A stretch of DNA of 60,304 nt from an uncultured Pelagibacteraceae bacterium (GTDB lineage Bacteria > Pseudomonadota > Alphaproteobacteria > Pelagibacterales > Pelagibacteraceae), in the NCBI GenBank assembly GCA_902516395.1, contig CABXYN010000005.1, forward strand, positions 1 through 60,304, written 5' to 3'. The notes beneath the pieces are model-generated. The model had not been told where the DNA came from and searched no databases. It saw only the letters and a list, made by a program, of their open reading frames with translations. Positions within the stretch are counted from its first letter, which is position 1; every line of letters starts with the position of its first letter. The position numbers and the translations under genes are program-made. Shown piece after piece: positions 27,622 through 37,710 of this stretch.

Positions 27622-28458
27622 GTGCCAAAAATTCAATTAAGTAAAAATTTTATCCGATCAACCTGTAAGTTAGCTCTTAATGAGGATCTATATCCTTCAG
27701 GAGATATTACAACAAGTCTATTAAATAATAATTCAATTTCAAAAGTTAACCTAATAAGCAATGAACAAGGTATTATAGGTGGATTAGAATTTGCTAAACA
27801 AACATTTAATTTATTAGACAGAGACATTAAATTTCATATAAAAAAAAAAGAAGGATCAAAAATTAGCAAAGGGTCTGTAATTGCTGTAATTGAAGGTAAA
27901 ATTAAAAATATATTAATTGGAGAAAGAGTTGCTCTAAATTTTCTCTCTCATATCTCTGGCATTGCAACTAAAACCAATAAATTTGTAAAAAAGGCAGGCA
28001 AGAAAACAAAAATTTGTTGCACTAGAAAAACAATTCCTAATCTAAGAGTTATTCAAAAATATGCCGTAAAACTAGGAGGTGGTACTAATCACAGATTTAA
28101 TCTAAGTGATGAATTTTTAATTAAAGACAATCATCTAGCCTCATCAAAGAAATTTGAAGAAATAGTAAAAAAAGTAATTAAAAATAAAAAAAAAAGAAAA
28201 ATTACTGTCGAGGTAGATACTTTGAGGCAATTTAAAAGAATTAATGGTCTTAATTTTAATACAGTTTTGTTTGATAATATGAGCCCGAAAACTCTAGGAG
28301 TGGCTATTAAATATGCGAAAGGGAAATATGAGACTGAAGCCTCTGGAGGAATAACTTTAAAAAATGTAAAAAATCTAGCTGCAACAAACGTTGATAGAAT
28401 ATCTGTAGGTGAGTTAACACATAGTATTCAAGCTTTGGATTTAAAATTAGAGATTTAA
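27622..28458 (+). CDS. nadC: Nicotinate-nucleotide pyrophosphorylase (carboxylating)
   Basis: NadC converts quinolinate and PRPP into nicotinate mononucleotide. The 278-residue protein shows EDLYPSGDITT, the RVALNFLSHISGIAT helix, TRKTIPNLR (PRPP/quinolinate-binding basic residues), GGGTNHRFNL and the EASGGIT barrel strand, all in order. Translation begins at GTG, 5 bp after the nadA stop; no ATG fits the family N-terminus. Its 3' end overlaps the convergent ppdK by 4 bp. Confidence 0.96.
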   Translation: MPKIQLSKNFIRSTCKLALNEDLYPSGDITTSLLNNNSISKVNLISNEQGIIGGLEFAKQTFNLLDRDIKFHIKKKEGSKISKGSVIAVIEGKIKNILIGERVALNFLSHISGIATKTNKFVKKAGKKTKICCTRKTIPNLRVIQKYAVKLGGGTNHRFNLSDEFLIKDNHLASSKKFEEIVKKVIKNKKKRKITVEVDTLRQFKRINGLNFNTVLFDNMSPKTLGVAIKYAKGKYETEASGGITLKNVKNLAATNVDRISVGELTHSIQALDLKLEI

Positions 28459-31115
28459 TTTTTTCTTATTTGAGCTTGCGCTGCCGCTAATCTTGCAACT
28501 GGAACTCTGAAAGGTGAACAAGACACATAATCTAATCCAGTTTTTGCACAAAATTCTATACTTTTAGGATCTCCACCATGCTCACCACAAATTCCAAGTT
28601 TAATTTTTTTGTTTTGTTTTCTGCCTTTATCAGTTGCAATTTTTATTAAGTCTCCAACTCCTTCATCAATTGATACAAAAGGATCAATATCAAAAATTTT
28701 GTTCTCGATATAATCATTAAGGAATTTACCACTATCATCTCTACTAATTCCAAATGTAGTTTGAGTTAAATCATTTGTTCCAAAACTAAAAAATTCAGCG
28801 TGTTTAGCTATATCTTTTGCCTTTATTGCTGCTCTTGGCAATTCAATCATTGTTCCAACTAAAAAATCAATTTTAATTTTATTCTCATCTTGAACTTTTT
28901 TTGCAACCCTAATAACTAAATCTTTCATAATTTTTATTTCTGCTTCTGTTGAAACTAAAGGAATCATGATTTCAGGCATAGTTGATTGAATTTTTTGTTT
29001 TTTACATTCCACTAAAGCTTCAAAAATTGCAGTGCACTGCATCTCATAAATTTCAGGGAATGAAATTGCCAATCTACAACCTCTATGACCTAGCATTGGA
29101 TTTTGTTCATGAAGTTCTGAAATTCTAACTTCAAGTTCTTTAATGGGAATATTTAGTGAAACTGCAACATCATTAATTTCGTTATTACTTTTTGGCAAAA
29201 ATTCATGTAGTGGTGGGTCAAGCAACCTTACTGTTACTGGTAAACCTCTCATTATTTTAAATATTTCAATAAAATCCTTTTTTTGATGTGGTAATAACTT
29301 TTTAAGTGCATTAGATCGATCTTCAATTGTTTTTGATAATATCATTTCTCTTACTGATAAAATTCTTTCCTCCTCAAAAAACATATGTTCAGTTCTACAC
29401 AAACCAATGCCCTCTGCACCAAATTCTCTAGCAGTTTTACTGTCTAATGGCGTCTCCGAATTAGTTCTAATTTTTAATTTTCTGAAATCATCAGACCAAC
29501 TCATTATTTTTGAGAAATCACCTGATATTTCTGGTTTAATTGTTTTTATCTCGCCAATAATTATTCTGCCTGTTGAACCATCAATTGTAATTATTTCTCC
29601 CTCTTTAATTACTTTATTTTTTGTTTTGAATAATTTGTTTTCATAATCAATTTCTATTTCACTAGATCCAGAAACACATGGTCGCCCCATCCCTCTAGCA
29701 ACTACTGCGGCATGACTTGTCATACCTCCTCTTGAGGTAAGTATTCCTTTTGCTGCATGCATACCATGTATATCTTCTGGCGAAGTTTCTACACGAACTA
29801 ATATTGTACTTTGCATCATACTATTTAGTCTTTCAGCCTCCTCAGACGTAAAAACAACTTTTCCACTTGCAGCACCGGGTGATGCGGGTAAGCCTGACCC
29901 TATTACTTCTAAGTTTGGTGTCTCATCTAAAGTTGGATGAAGCAAAGTGTCTAAAGAACTTGGTTCTATTCGTAATATTGCATCTTTTTTAGTAATCAAC
30001 TTTTCATTAACCATATCTACAGCTATTTTTACAGCAGATTTAGCTGTTCGTTTTCCAGAGCGTGTTTGAAGCATCCAAAGTTTTTTATTTTCAACTGTAA
30101 ACTCAACATCCTGCATATCTTTGTAATGTTTTTCTAATTTGATTAATATATTTTTTAATTGATTGTATGTCTTTGGCATTGCCTCTTCCATTGACTTAAG
30201 AGTTTCTTTTGATTCAACTCTAGCTTTTTTTGTAATATGTTGTGGTGTTCTAGTTCCAGCAACAACATCCTCTCCTTGCGCATTTATTAAATATTCTCCA
30301 TAAATATTTTTTGATCCATCTGATGGATTTCTAGTAAAGACTACACCAGTTGCACAATCATTTCCCATATTTCCAAAAACCATTGATTGTACATTAACTG
30401 CTGTGCCCCAATTAGACGGTATTTGATTTAATTTTCTATAGACTTTTGCTCTGTGGCTTTCCCAAGATAAAAAAACAGCACTTATAGCTCCTATCAGTTG
30501 TTCATTGACATTTTGAGGAAAATCTTTTTTTGTTTTTTCTTTAACGATGTTTTTAAAATCTTTTATTAAAGCTTGCCAGTCATACTCATCTAATTCTGTG
30601 TCTAATAATACTCCTTTTGTTAACTTATAGTTCTCAATTATATCCTCAAAGTGATAACTTTCTATTCCCAATACAACACTAGAATACATTTGAATAAAAC
30701 GCCTATAGCTATCATTTGCAAATCTCAAATTTGAGGTTTTTTTTGCAAGTGCTATTACTGTATTATCATTTAGACCTAGATTTAAAATTGTATCCATCAT
30801 ACCAGGCATAGAAACCCTAGCTCCAGATCTTACAGAAACTAGAAGAGGATTTTTTAAATCTCCAAATTTTTTTCCTGAGTCTTTTTCAATAAATTTTAAT
30901 TCTTTATTTATTTCATTAAGTATTTTTTTATTTAATTTTTTTTTATTCTTATAAAATAAATCACATACCCCTGTTGATATTGTAAAACCAGGGGGTACAG
31001 GTAGCCCCATTCTTCCCATCTCAGAAAGATTTGCACCTTTGCCACCAAGAATATTTTTTGGTAGTTTAATTTTTTTTATTTTATTTGATTTAAAATTAAA
31101 TATAAATTTTTTCAT
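28455..31115 (-). CDS. ppdK: Pyruvate, phosphate dikinase
   Basis: PpdK interconverts pyruvate, ATP and phosphate with phosphoenolpyruvate, AMP and diphosphate, linking glycolysis and gluconeogenesis. The 886-residue protein has the N-terminal ATP-grasp domain (LGGKGANLSEM, GLPVPPGFT). A swivelling phospho-histidine domain has GGMTSHAAVVARGMG with the catalytic His near residue 467. The C-terminal PEP-binding barrel has GHRGCRL and CGEHGGDP, with the catalytic Cys near 844. It is the last gene of the sppA-glyQ-glyS-ppdK unit, 1 bp after glyS. Confidence 0.97.
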   Translation of the reverse strand: MKKFIFNFKSNKIKKIKLPKNILGGKGANLSEMGRMGLPVPPGFTISTGVCDLFYKNKKKLNKKILNEINKELKFIEKDSGKKFGDLKNPLLVSVRSGARVSMPGMMDTILNLGLNDNTVIALAKKTSNLRFANDSYRRFIQMYSSVVLGIESYHFEDIIENYKLTKGVLLDTELDEYDWQALIKDFKNIVKEKTKKDFPQNVNEQLIGAISAVFLSWESHRAKVYRKLNQIPSNWGTAVNVQSMVFGNMGNDCATGVVFTRNPSDGSKNIYGEYLINAQGEDVVAGTRTPQHITKKARVESKETLKSMEEAMPKTYNQLKNILIKLEKHYKDMQDVEFTVENKKLWMLQTRSGKRTAKSAVKIAVDMVNEKLITKKDAILRIEPSSLDTLLHPTLDETPNLEVIGSGLPASPGAASGKVVFTSEEAERLNSMMQSTILVRVETSPEDIHGMHAAKGILTSRGGMTSHAAVVARGMGRPCVSGSSEIEIDYENKLFKTKNKVIKEGEIITIDGSTGRIIIGEIKTIKPEISGDFSKIMSWSDDFRKLKIRTNSETPLDSKTAREFGAEGIGLCRTEHMFFEEERILSVREMILSKTIEDRSNALKKLLPHQKKDFIEIFKIMRGLPVTVRLLDPPLHEFLPKSNNEINDVAVSLNIPIKELEVRISELHEQNPMLGHRGCRLAISFPEIYEMQCTAIFEALVECKKQKIQSTMPEIMIPLVSTEAEIKIMKDLVIRVAKKVQDENKIKIDFLVGTMIELPRAAIKAKDIAKHAEFFSFGTNDLTQTTFGISRDDSGKFLNDYIENKIFDIDPFVSIDEGVGDLIKIATDKGRKQNKKIKLGICGEHGGDPKSIEFCAKTGLDYVSCSPFRVPVARLAAAQAQIRKN

Positions 31116-31116
31116 A

Positions 31117-33180
31117 TTAGGCTTCTATTTTTGAAAAATTAAAATAGTTATCAAAAGTTTTACACAACATATTTAATAATTCTAATCTATTTTTTTTAAT
31201 TATTATATCTTCATCATTAACAATAACATTATCAAAAAAATCGTTTACCTCATTCTTAATACTTGATAAGATTTTTAAACTCTCCTCGTAATTTTCGTCT
31301 TTTCCAATACTCAAAAAATATTTTCTTATATCATTTATTTTTTTATATAATCTTTTCTCATAATCATTTTTAAATAAACCTGGGTCTGCAAATCCAAGAG
31401 ATTCATTAGACATTTTTTCTTCAGCATTTAATATATTTGACGATCTTTTGTATGCTGCAATAGTTTCAAAGCCGATTTCTTTTTTAATATTTTTATTTAA
31501 ACACAAGGATTTTTTATAAGCCTTTAATATATCATCTAATCCAAGCAAAAATGTTGAGCTTTCAATTATATCTTGTCTTATTTTTTTTTCTTTTAAATAA
31601 TTTTTTAATCTTTCAATTATAAAATCACTTAATTCGTTTTGTATCTTCTTAATATCAAATTCATAGCCCTGATCTCTATATAGTGAACAGGTGTAAACAA
31701 TTAAATCTTTTAGTTTGATTTTTATTTCATTTTCAACAATTAATCTGACAAGACTTATAGCCATTCTTCTAATGGCATATGGGTCTTTTGAACTAGTAGG
31801 TTTCAGATTAATTCCAAAAAAACCAACTAATGAGTCTAGTTTATCACTTAGAGATAAGGCAACACTGTACATTTTTTTTGGTAATTTGCTTTCCATCCCG
31901 TTAGGCAAATATTGTTCAGATACGGCAAGACAAATTTCTTTATCAAACCCTTGAAACCTTGCAAAATGACCTCCAACAATGCCTTGAAGTTCTGGAAACT
32001 CTCCAACAAGATCAGACATTAAATCAACTTTACAAATTGATGAAGCTATTTCAATTTTATCTTTACTAATTAAAAAATCATCAGAAATTAATGATGACAA
32101 CTTTCTCATGCGCTGAATTTTGTCAAAGTATGACCCTAAACCTTTAAAATAATTTATATTTTTTAATTTATCTACTTGTTTAACTAAATTTTGGGTTTTA
32201 TTTTTTTCCCAAAAAAACTCAGCATCGCTTAATCTTGCTTCAATCACTCTCTGATTTCCTAATTTGACAAATCCTTTAGTGTCTTTTATATCTGAAACTA
32301 CAAAAAAATTATTTGTAAGATTATTTTTTTTATCAAAAGTTGGTAAATATTTTTGATGACTCTGCATAGTCGTAATCAATATTTCACTTGGTATATTTAA
32401 AAATTTTTTGTCAAAATCACAAACAATTACCGCCGGCTTTTCAACTATATTTACTATTTCATCTATAAGCCTATCATTCTGTACGATTTTTAAATTTTTT
32501 TTATTAATTATTTCATTAATCTTATTCTGTATTATTTTTTTTCTTAAATCTTGATCAATTAAAATACCTTTTTGTTTAAAAAATTTTAAATACGAATGAA
32601 AGTCGTTAAAAATTTTCATACCTTCTTCTAGTGATTTATCTATATAAGTTTTATTGGAACTATTTATGTGGTTAAAATCAAAATTTAGAGGTTTTTTATT
32701 AAATATTGCTAAAATAGATTTAAGAGGTCTTCCCCAAAAAAGATCATAATTTGCCCATTTCATTGATTTATTCCAAGCAATCTTTTTTAAGATTTCACTT
32801 AAATTTTGTTCTAGTAAATCTGAAACTTTTATTTTTCTAGACTCTTTATTAAAAAAATAAAATTCACCTTTCTCAGTATTCTTTTTAAAGATTTTTTCTA
32901 ATACTGTATTGTTTGATCTAATAAATCCCTCTAATGCTTTTTCAGGAGCATTAACATTTGGGCCTTTAATTTCCTCTGAGCTTAATTTGATTTCATTAGG
33001 GATTTTATCAACATGTAGAGCTAATCTATTTGGTGTTGAATAAACATTGAAATTTTCATTGAATTTGATTTGTTTATCAATAAAAAAATTTTTAATATTT
33101 TTTTTTAATTCATTCCTTGCGTTTACTTGAAGCCTTGAAGGAATTTCCTCACTAAATAGCTCTACAAATAATTCTGACAT
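31117..33180 (-). CDS. glyS: Glycine-tRNA ligase beta subunit
   Basis: This is the large subunit of the bacterial alpha2-beta2 glycyl-tRNA synthetase. The 687-residue protein starts with the family motif ELFSEEIPSR. It has the RHFARFQG-like block GGHFARFQGF and the SLSDKLDSLVGFF segment of the HD-like domain, and it ends in an anticodon-binding-like region. It is Lys- and Asn-rich like its neighbours. Its ATG shares one base with the glyQ stop, so subunits are made in a coupled manner. Confidence 0.97.
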   Translation of the reverse strand: MSELFVELFSEEIPSRLQVNARNELKKNIKNFFIDKQIKFNENFNVYSTPNRLALHVDKIPNEIKLSSEEIKGPNVNAPEKALEGFIRSNNTVLEKIFKKNTEKGEFYFFNKESRKIKVSDLLEQNLSEILKKIAWNKSMKWANYDLFWGRPLKSILAIFNKKPLNFDFNHINSSNKTYIDKSLEEGMKIFNDFHSYLKFFKQKGILIDQDLRKKIIQNKINEIINKKNLKIVQNDRLIDEIVNIVEKPAVIVCDFDKKFLNIPSEILITTMQSHQKYLPTFDKKNNLTNNFFVVSDIKDTKGFVKLGNQRVIEARLSDAEFFWEKNKTQNLVKQVDKLKNINYFKGLGSYFDKIQRMRKLSSLISDDFLISKDKIEIASSICKVDLMSDLVGEFPELQGIVGGHFARFQGFDKEICLAVSEQYLPNGMESKLPKKMYSVALSLSDKLDSLVGFFGINLKPTSSKDPYAIRRMAISLVRLIVENEIKIKLKDLIVYTCSLYRDQGYEFDIKKIQNELSDFIIERLKNYLKEKKIRQDIIESSTFLLGLDDILKAYKKSLCLNKNIKKEIGFETIAAYKRSSNILNAEEKMSNESLGFADPGLFKNDYEKRLYKKINDIRKYFLSIGKDENYEESLKILSSIKNEVNDFFDNVIVNDEDIIIKKNRLELLNMLCKTFDNYFNFSKIEA

Positions 33181-34052
33181 TAACTTTGGCTTTCAATCCA
33201 AACTTTCCCAATTGATTTAGTTAGTTCCCTTATTCTTGCAATATATTCAGCCCTTTGTGCTACACTAATTACCCCTCTTGCATCTAAAATATTGAAGACA
33301 TGACTACATTTTAAACATTGATCATAAGCTGGAAGAGAAATCTTTTTTTCAACTAATAATTTTGTTTCTTCTTCAAGCATCTCAAATATTTTAAATAAAT
33401 TATCAGTATTGGCATATTCAAAATTATATGCTGAAAATTCTTTCTCTGACTGATGAAAAACATCTTTGTAAGTAATTCCTTCATCATTCCAAATTAAGTC
33501 AAAAACACTTCTTTTGTTTTGAATAAACATGCACAATCTCTCTAATCCATATGTAATTTCAACAGATACAGGTTTACATTCAACTCCAGCCATTTGTTGG
33601 AAATAGGTAAATTGCGTAACTTCCATTCCATCACACCAAACTTCCCATCCAAGACCTGCCGCTCCTAATGTAGGACTTTCCCAGTCATCTTCAACAAACC
33701 TTATATCGTGTTCCTCATGATTAATACCTAGTGATGACAAGCTATTTAAATACATCTTTTTTATTTCTTTTGGTGAAGGTTTAATTAAAACTTGGAATTG
33801 ATAGTAATGTTGCAATCTATTAGGGTTGTCACCATATCTTCCATCAGTCGGGCGGCGTGATGGTTGAACATATGCAGTTTTCCATGGTTTTGGGCCAAGT
33901 GATCTTAAGGTGGTTGCTGGATGGAATGTCCCAGCACCGACCTCTAGATCGTACGGTTGTAATATTACACAACCTTTTTTAGACCAGTACTTTTGTAAGT
34001 TAAAGATTGTATCTTGAAAAGATAAAGTTTTTTTTTTTATTTTAGAGACCAT
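33180..34052 (-). CDS. glyQ: Glycine-tRNA ligase alpha subunit
   Basis: GlyQ holds the aminoacylation site of the heterotetrameric glycyl-tRNA synthetase. The 290-residue protein has the typical start [12 protein letters not shown], the GCVILQPYD strand, the [12 protein letters not shown] motif, [14 protein letters not shown] and [17 protein letters not shown]. It overlaps the upstream peptidase gene by 11 bp. I looked for a glycine riboswitch or T-box before this unit and found none. Confidence 0.97.
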   Translation of the reverse strand: MVSKIKKKTLSFQDTIFNLQKYWSKKGCVILQPYDLEVGAGTFHPATTLRSLGPKPWKTAYVQPSRRPTDGRYGDNPNRLQHYYQFQVLIKPSPKEIKKMYLNSLSSLGINHEEHDIRFVEDDWESPTLGAAGLGWEVWCDGMEVTQFTYFQQMAGVECKPVSVEITYGLERLCMFIQNKRSVFDLIWNDEGITYKDVFHQSEKEFSAYNFEYANTDNLFKIFEMLEEETKLLVEKKISLPAYDQCLKCSHVFNILDARGVISVAQRAEYIARIRELTKSIGKVWIESQS

Positions 34053-34851
34053 ACCTCTGCCAGATTGATCTTTCTTCTAATACACTAATTACTTTATCAG
34101 TATAATTTTCAGAAGATGCTAGCTTTTTTGATAACCATCCTTTACTTTTTCCAAATTTCTTAATTTCTAAATCATCTCCGTATTTCTCTCTTAATATTTG
34201 ATCTGCATTTCCTATTCCATCGATTAGCCCTAATTCTTTTGCTTTTTTTCCTGCCCAAAATTCTCCAGAGAAAAGTTCAATACCAGAGTTTTTGTTTAGC
34301 TTTTCTTTTCTGCTTTCTTCAACAACATCTATAAAATCTTGATGAATTTCTAATTGGATATTTTTTAAACGATTAATATCTTCTTCTTTTTCATCCAAAA
34401 AAGGATCTAAAGTACTTTTATTTTTTCCAGCGGTGTAAACTCTTCTTTCAATCCCAATTTTTTCAATTAAATTTTTAAAACCAAATGAAGCAGAAATAAC
34501 TCCGATAGATCCTATGATTGAGCTTGAGTTAGCATAAATTTCATCACCAGCACACGCAATAAGATATCCTCCAGATGCTGCCACATCCTCAGCAAAAATA
34601 ATTACTTTCTTTTTTGTTTTCTTAGATTGTTCTTTTATTAATTTACATATCAAATGTGATTGTACTGGGGATCCACCAGGTGAATTGATTGTAATTGCAA
34701 CGGCTAATGCTTTCTTTACTGAAAAAGCCTTTTTTATAATTTCTTCTTCACTTGAATATTCTATTCCTTGCCTGAACCTTCCAACATTTCCTATAACCCC
34801 TGATAATTTGAGGTGGCTTATTATTTTTTTTTTTTTAAAAAATGAGAACAT
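34042..34851 (-). CDS. Signal peptide peptidase-like S49 family serine protease
   Basis: The 269-residue protein has the ClpP-like crotonase fold of family S49 (SppA/SohB). Motifs are the NSPGG strand, [11 protein letters not shown] with the nucleophilic Ser, IIGSIGVI, and [13 protein letters not shown] carrying the likely catalytic Lys. It is a short half-size form with only a basic N-terminus (FFKKKK) and a weakly hydrophobic stretch, so I see no clear membrane anchor. Members cleave leftover signal peptides or membrane proteins. It leads the unit with glyQ, glyS and ppdK and has a promoter candidate immediately upstream. Confidence 0.88.
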   Translation of the reverse strand: MFSFFKKKKIISHLKLSGVIGNVGRFRQGIEYSSEEEIIKKAFSVKKALAVAITINSPGGSPVQSHLICKLIKEQSKKTKKKVIIFAEDVAASGGYLIACAGDEIYANSSSIIGSIGVISASFGFKNLIEKIGIERRVYTAGKNKSTLDPFLDEKEEDINRLKNIQLEIHQDFIDVVEESRKEKLNKNSGIELFSGEFWAGKKAKELGLIDGIGNADQILREKYGDDLEIKKFGKSKGWLSKKLASSENYTDKVISVLEERSIWQRYGL

Positions 34852-34891
34852 TAGAATTGTTATAAGTTTTTTAAATATATTATAAACCCTA

Positions 34892-34919
34892 GTTATAATT
34901 AAAGAATAAGGTGCGTCAA
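34892..34919 (-). promoter_or_regulatory. Candidate promoter for S49 peptidase-glyQS-ppdK unit
   Basis: On the minus strand TTGACG (complement of 34914-34919), a 16-bp spacer and TATAAC (complement of 34892-34897) make a good sigma-70 promoter about 40 bp before the ATG. Confidence 0.45.
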
Positions 34920-34950
34920 TTGATAAGTATATTAATAAATTGGATATAAT
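34920..34950 (+). promoter_or_regulatory. Candidate promoter for polyprenyl synthase gene
   Basis: TTGATA (34920-34925), a 19-bp spacer and a perfect TATAAT (34945-34950) lie just before the ATG at 34962, giving a leader of only about 5 nt. Its -35 abuts the -35 of the divergent promoter. Confidence 0.4.
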
Positions 34951-34961
34951 AGTTTTAATTA

Positions 34962-35975
34962 ATGGGAACTGTAATACAGCTAAAGAAACAAATTAATAAT
35001 TCATATGCAGATTTAAAAAATTCAGTCGATGATAAATTGATTCTAGTTGAAGAAAAAATCAATTCTAGACTAGCAAGTAAAGTGGAATTAGTTCAAAAGA
35101 TGACCAAGTATCATTTAAAAACTGGTGGAAAAAGACTAAGAGCACTCTTAACCTTGCAATGTGCTAAAATTTGTGAATATCAAAAAGGATTAAGAGATGT
35201 AAATCTTGCAGCTTGTGTAGAACTTATACATGCAGCTACTTTAATGCATGACGATGTAATAGATAGTGCTGACATTAGACGAGGTAAAAAAACACTTAAT
35301 ACAATTTGGGGAAATCATTCATCAATTCTGGTAGGTGATTATTTACTTAGTAAATGTTTTGAAATGATGGTAGAGGACGGGAACTTAGAACTATTAAAAC
35401 TTTTAGCAACTACATCATCTGAAATTGCCCAAGGTGAAGTTCTTCAGTTGCAACACAATAAAGAAATAGATATCTTGGAAGAAACATATCTAAATATTAT
35501 TTCATCAAAAACAGCTTCTTTATTTGCAGCGGCTACTAAAGTTGGCGCAATTATTGCTGAAAAAGATTTAAAATATAAAAATGCTTTGGAATTTTATGGA
35601 AAAAACTTAGGGCTTACATTTCAAATAGCAGATGACACATTAGACTATAATTCTGAATTAAAATTATTTGGAAAAAATATTGGCAATGACTTTTACGAAG
35701 GTAAAGTGACTTTGCCTATAATTTTACTTTATCAAAAAGTTGATAAGTTTGAAAAAGAAAAATTAAAATCTTTTTTTGAAAAAGATATTCGTGAAAAGCA
35801 GGATTTAGAATATGTCCTATTTCTAATAAAAAAAAATAATATTATTAATGAGTGTTATAAAAAAGCAGAACATTATATTAATTTAGCTTCTAATTCTTTA
35901 AGTGTATTTGAAGAGTCTGACGAAAAAAATATATTAAAAAACTTAACTTCTTTTAGTATCGAAAGAAATTTTTAA
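34962..35975 (+). CDS. ispB: Long-chain polyprenyl diphosphate synthase (octa/decaprenyl type)
   Basis: This all-trans prenyl transferase makes the ubiquinone side chain from farnesyl diphosphate and isopentenyl diphosphate. The 337-residue protein has the first Asp-rich motif DDVID at residues 97-101, preceded by LMH. That residue pattern is typical of long-chain synthases. The second motif, DDTLD, is near residue 222. The GGKRLRALL block and QGEVLQL helix are also present. It is alone between two divergent units. Chain length (C40 or C50) cannot be read reliably. IspA, which supplies the farnesyl substrate, is encoded at 39617-40486. Confidence 0.9.
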   Translation: MGTVIQLKKQINNSYADLKNSVDDKLILVEEKINSRLASKVELVQKMTKYHLKTGGKRLRALLTLQCAKICEYQKGLRDVNLAACVELIHAATLMHDDVIDSADIRRGKKTLNTIWGNHSSILVGDYLLSKCFEMMVEDGNLELLKLLATTSSEIAQGEVLQLQHNKEIDILEETYLNIISSKTASLFAAATKVGAIIAEKDLKYKNALEFYGKNLGLTFQIADDTLDYNSELKLFGKNIGNDFYEGKVTLPIILLYQKVDKFEKEKLKSFFEKDIREKQDLEYVLFLIKKNNIINECYKKAEHYINLASNSLSVFEESDEKNILKNLTSFSIERNF

Positions 35976-36592
35976 GGACTTAACAATATTTTTTTCCATT
36001 TTTTGGTTCTAATATATTTTAATCTTTCATGAATTCGATTCTGTCCATCTAACCAAAATTCAATTTCTTTAGGCTTAATTCTCCAACCAGACCAATATTC
36101 GGGTCTTGGTATCTTATTTTTGTTTGGGAATTTTTTCTTAAATTTTTCTATGGACTGATATAAATCTTGTCTTTTTTTTAAAATAGAACTTTGCTTTGAG
36201 GCCCAAGCACCAATTCTGCTTCCATAGGCTCTTGAATTGTAATAAGCATCAGCTTCTTTTTTTGTTACCTTGGTAGCAATACCAATTATTCTAATTTGTC
36301 TTTGTAAACTTTTCCAGTGGAAACACATAGAAATTTTTGAGGAATTTTTGATAGCCTTGCTTTTATCACTATTAAGATTTGTGTAGAAAACAAATCCATT
36401 TTTATCAAAATCTTTAAGAAGCACCATTCTAACTGTTGGAAACCCCTTTTTGTTTACAGTTCCAACCGCAAATGCGTTTGGATCATTAATTTCAGTTTTT
36501 TTTGCTTTATTAAACCATTCTTCAAAAAGCTTTATTGGGTTATTATGATCTTTAAAGCAAAGATTTAGTCCAAGTGAGTTTTTTTCGTTCAT
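35972..36592 (-). CDS. pdxH: Pyridoxamine 5'-phosphate oxidase
   Basis: PdxH is an FMN enzyme that oxidises pyridoxine or pyridoxamine phosphate to pyridoxal phosphate. The 206-residue protein has PNAFAVGTVNKKGFPTVRMVLLKDF at the FMN-binding strand, FYTNLNSDKSKAI, the WKSLQRQIRI strand, SRIGAWASKQS and PEYWSGWRIKP. Its 3' end overlaps the convergent polyprenyl synthase gene by 4 bp and it faces aroC with a 32-bp gap. Pyridoxal phosphate serves the many aminotransferases of this metabolism. Confidence 0.96.
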   Translation of the reverse strand: MNEKNSLGLNLCFKDHNNPIKLFEEWFNKAKKTEINDPNAFAVGTVNKKGFPTVRMVLLKDFDKNGFVFYTNLNSDKSKAIKNSSKISMCFHWKSLQRQIRIIGIATKVTKKEADAYYNSRAYGSRIGAWASKQSSILKKRQDLYQSIEKFKKKFPNKNKIPRPEYWSGWRIKPKEIEFWLDGQNRIHERLKYIRTKKWKKILLSP

Positions 36593-36624
36593 AAATTTAA
36601 AAAAATAATTTATACATTAAAATA

Positions 36625-37710
36625 ATGTCATTTAATACTTTTGGAAAGTTATTTAGATTTACTACTTGGGGAGAGTCACATGGTCCGGCTATTGGATGCA
36701 TTGTTGATGGCTGCCCTCCAAATATTCCAATAAAAGACAGCGATATACAAAAAGAACTTAATAAAAGAAAACCAGGACAATCTAAGTTTACAACACAAAG
36801 AAAAGAGGATGATAAAATTAATATTCTATCTGGTATTTTTGAGGGTAGAACAACTGGAACTCCGATTTCTCTTATTATCTATAATAAAGATATGAGATCT
36901 AGAGATTACGAGACAATAAAAAATAAATTTAGGCCAGGACATGCAGATTATACTTATTTTAAAAAATATGGAATTCGGGATTACAGAGGTGGTGGAAGAC
37001 AATCTGCTCGCGAGACTGCTGCTAGAGTCGCGGCCGGTGCTATTGCAAAAGTTGTTTTGAAAAATAAAATTGGTAAGAAGTATCAAGCGGTTGGTGCTGT
37101 CACACAATTAGGAATATTAGGTTGTGACTTAAAGAAATGGAAAGACAAAACAATTTCTAGTAACCCATTTTTTTGTCCTGATAAAACTGTAATTAAACTT
37201 TGGGAAAAATATTTACTTGGGATCAGAAAAGCTGGATCATCTTGTGGAGCAATTATTGAGGTTAGAGCAAGAGGAGTTCCTTTGGGACTTGGAGCACCGA
37301 TATACTCAAAATTAGATATGGATCTTTCAGCAGCAATGATGAGCATTAATGCTGTAAAGGGTGTAAATATTGGATCAGGAATGAACTCTGCAATGTTAAC
37401 TGGTGAGGAAAACTCTGATGAAATTTTGAAGAAAAAAGGTAAAACTAGTTTCAAATCAAATAATGCAGGAGGAATTCTTGGAGGAATATCTACTGGACAA
37501 GAAATAAATGTTTCATTTGCAGTAAAACCAACATCATCTATTTTATCATCAAGGAAAACAATCGACAGATTTGGGAAGAATACGACAATATCTGTAAAAG
37601 GAAGACACGACCCATGTGTTGGAATTAGAGCGGTTCCAATAGGAGAGGCGATGATGCATTGTGTAATTCTTGATCACTATTTAATGAATGCAGCTCAAAA
37701 TAAAATTTAA
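36625..37710 (+). CDS. aroC: Chorismate synthase
   Basis: AroC turns 5-enolpyruvylshikimate 3-phosphate into chorismate with reduced FMN. The 361-residue protein contains the signatures [17 protein letters not shown], the [23 protein letters not shown] block, [16 protein letters not shown] and [18 protein letters not shown]. All three PROSITE-type blocks are intact. It starts 32 bp from the divergent pdxH and its end overlaps dxs by 4 bp. Confidence 0.97.
   Translation: MSFNTFGKLFRFTTWGESHGPAIGCIVDGCPPNIPIKDSDIQKELNKRKPGQSKFTTQRKEDDKINILSGIFEGRTTGTPISLIIYNKDMRSRDYETIKNKFRPGHADYTYFKKYGIRDYRGGGRQSARETAARVAAGAIAKVVLKNKIGKKYQAVGAVTQLGILGCDLKKWKDKTISSNPFFCPDKTVIKLWEKYLLGIRKAGSSCGAIIEVRARGVPLGLGAPIYSKLDMDLSAAMMSINAVKGVNIGSGMNSAMLTGEENSDEILKKKGKTSFKSNNAGGILGGISTGQEINVSFAVKPTSSILSSRKTIDRFGKNTTISVKGRHDPCVGIRAVPIGEAMMHCVILDHYLMNAAQNKI

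Noticed and set aside
33180..34961. Glycine riboswitch or T-box before glyQS
   Set aside because: Genes overlap here and the only gap (34852-34961) holds promoter-like sequence with no riboswitch core.
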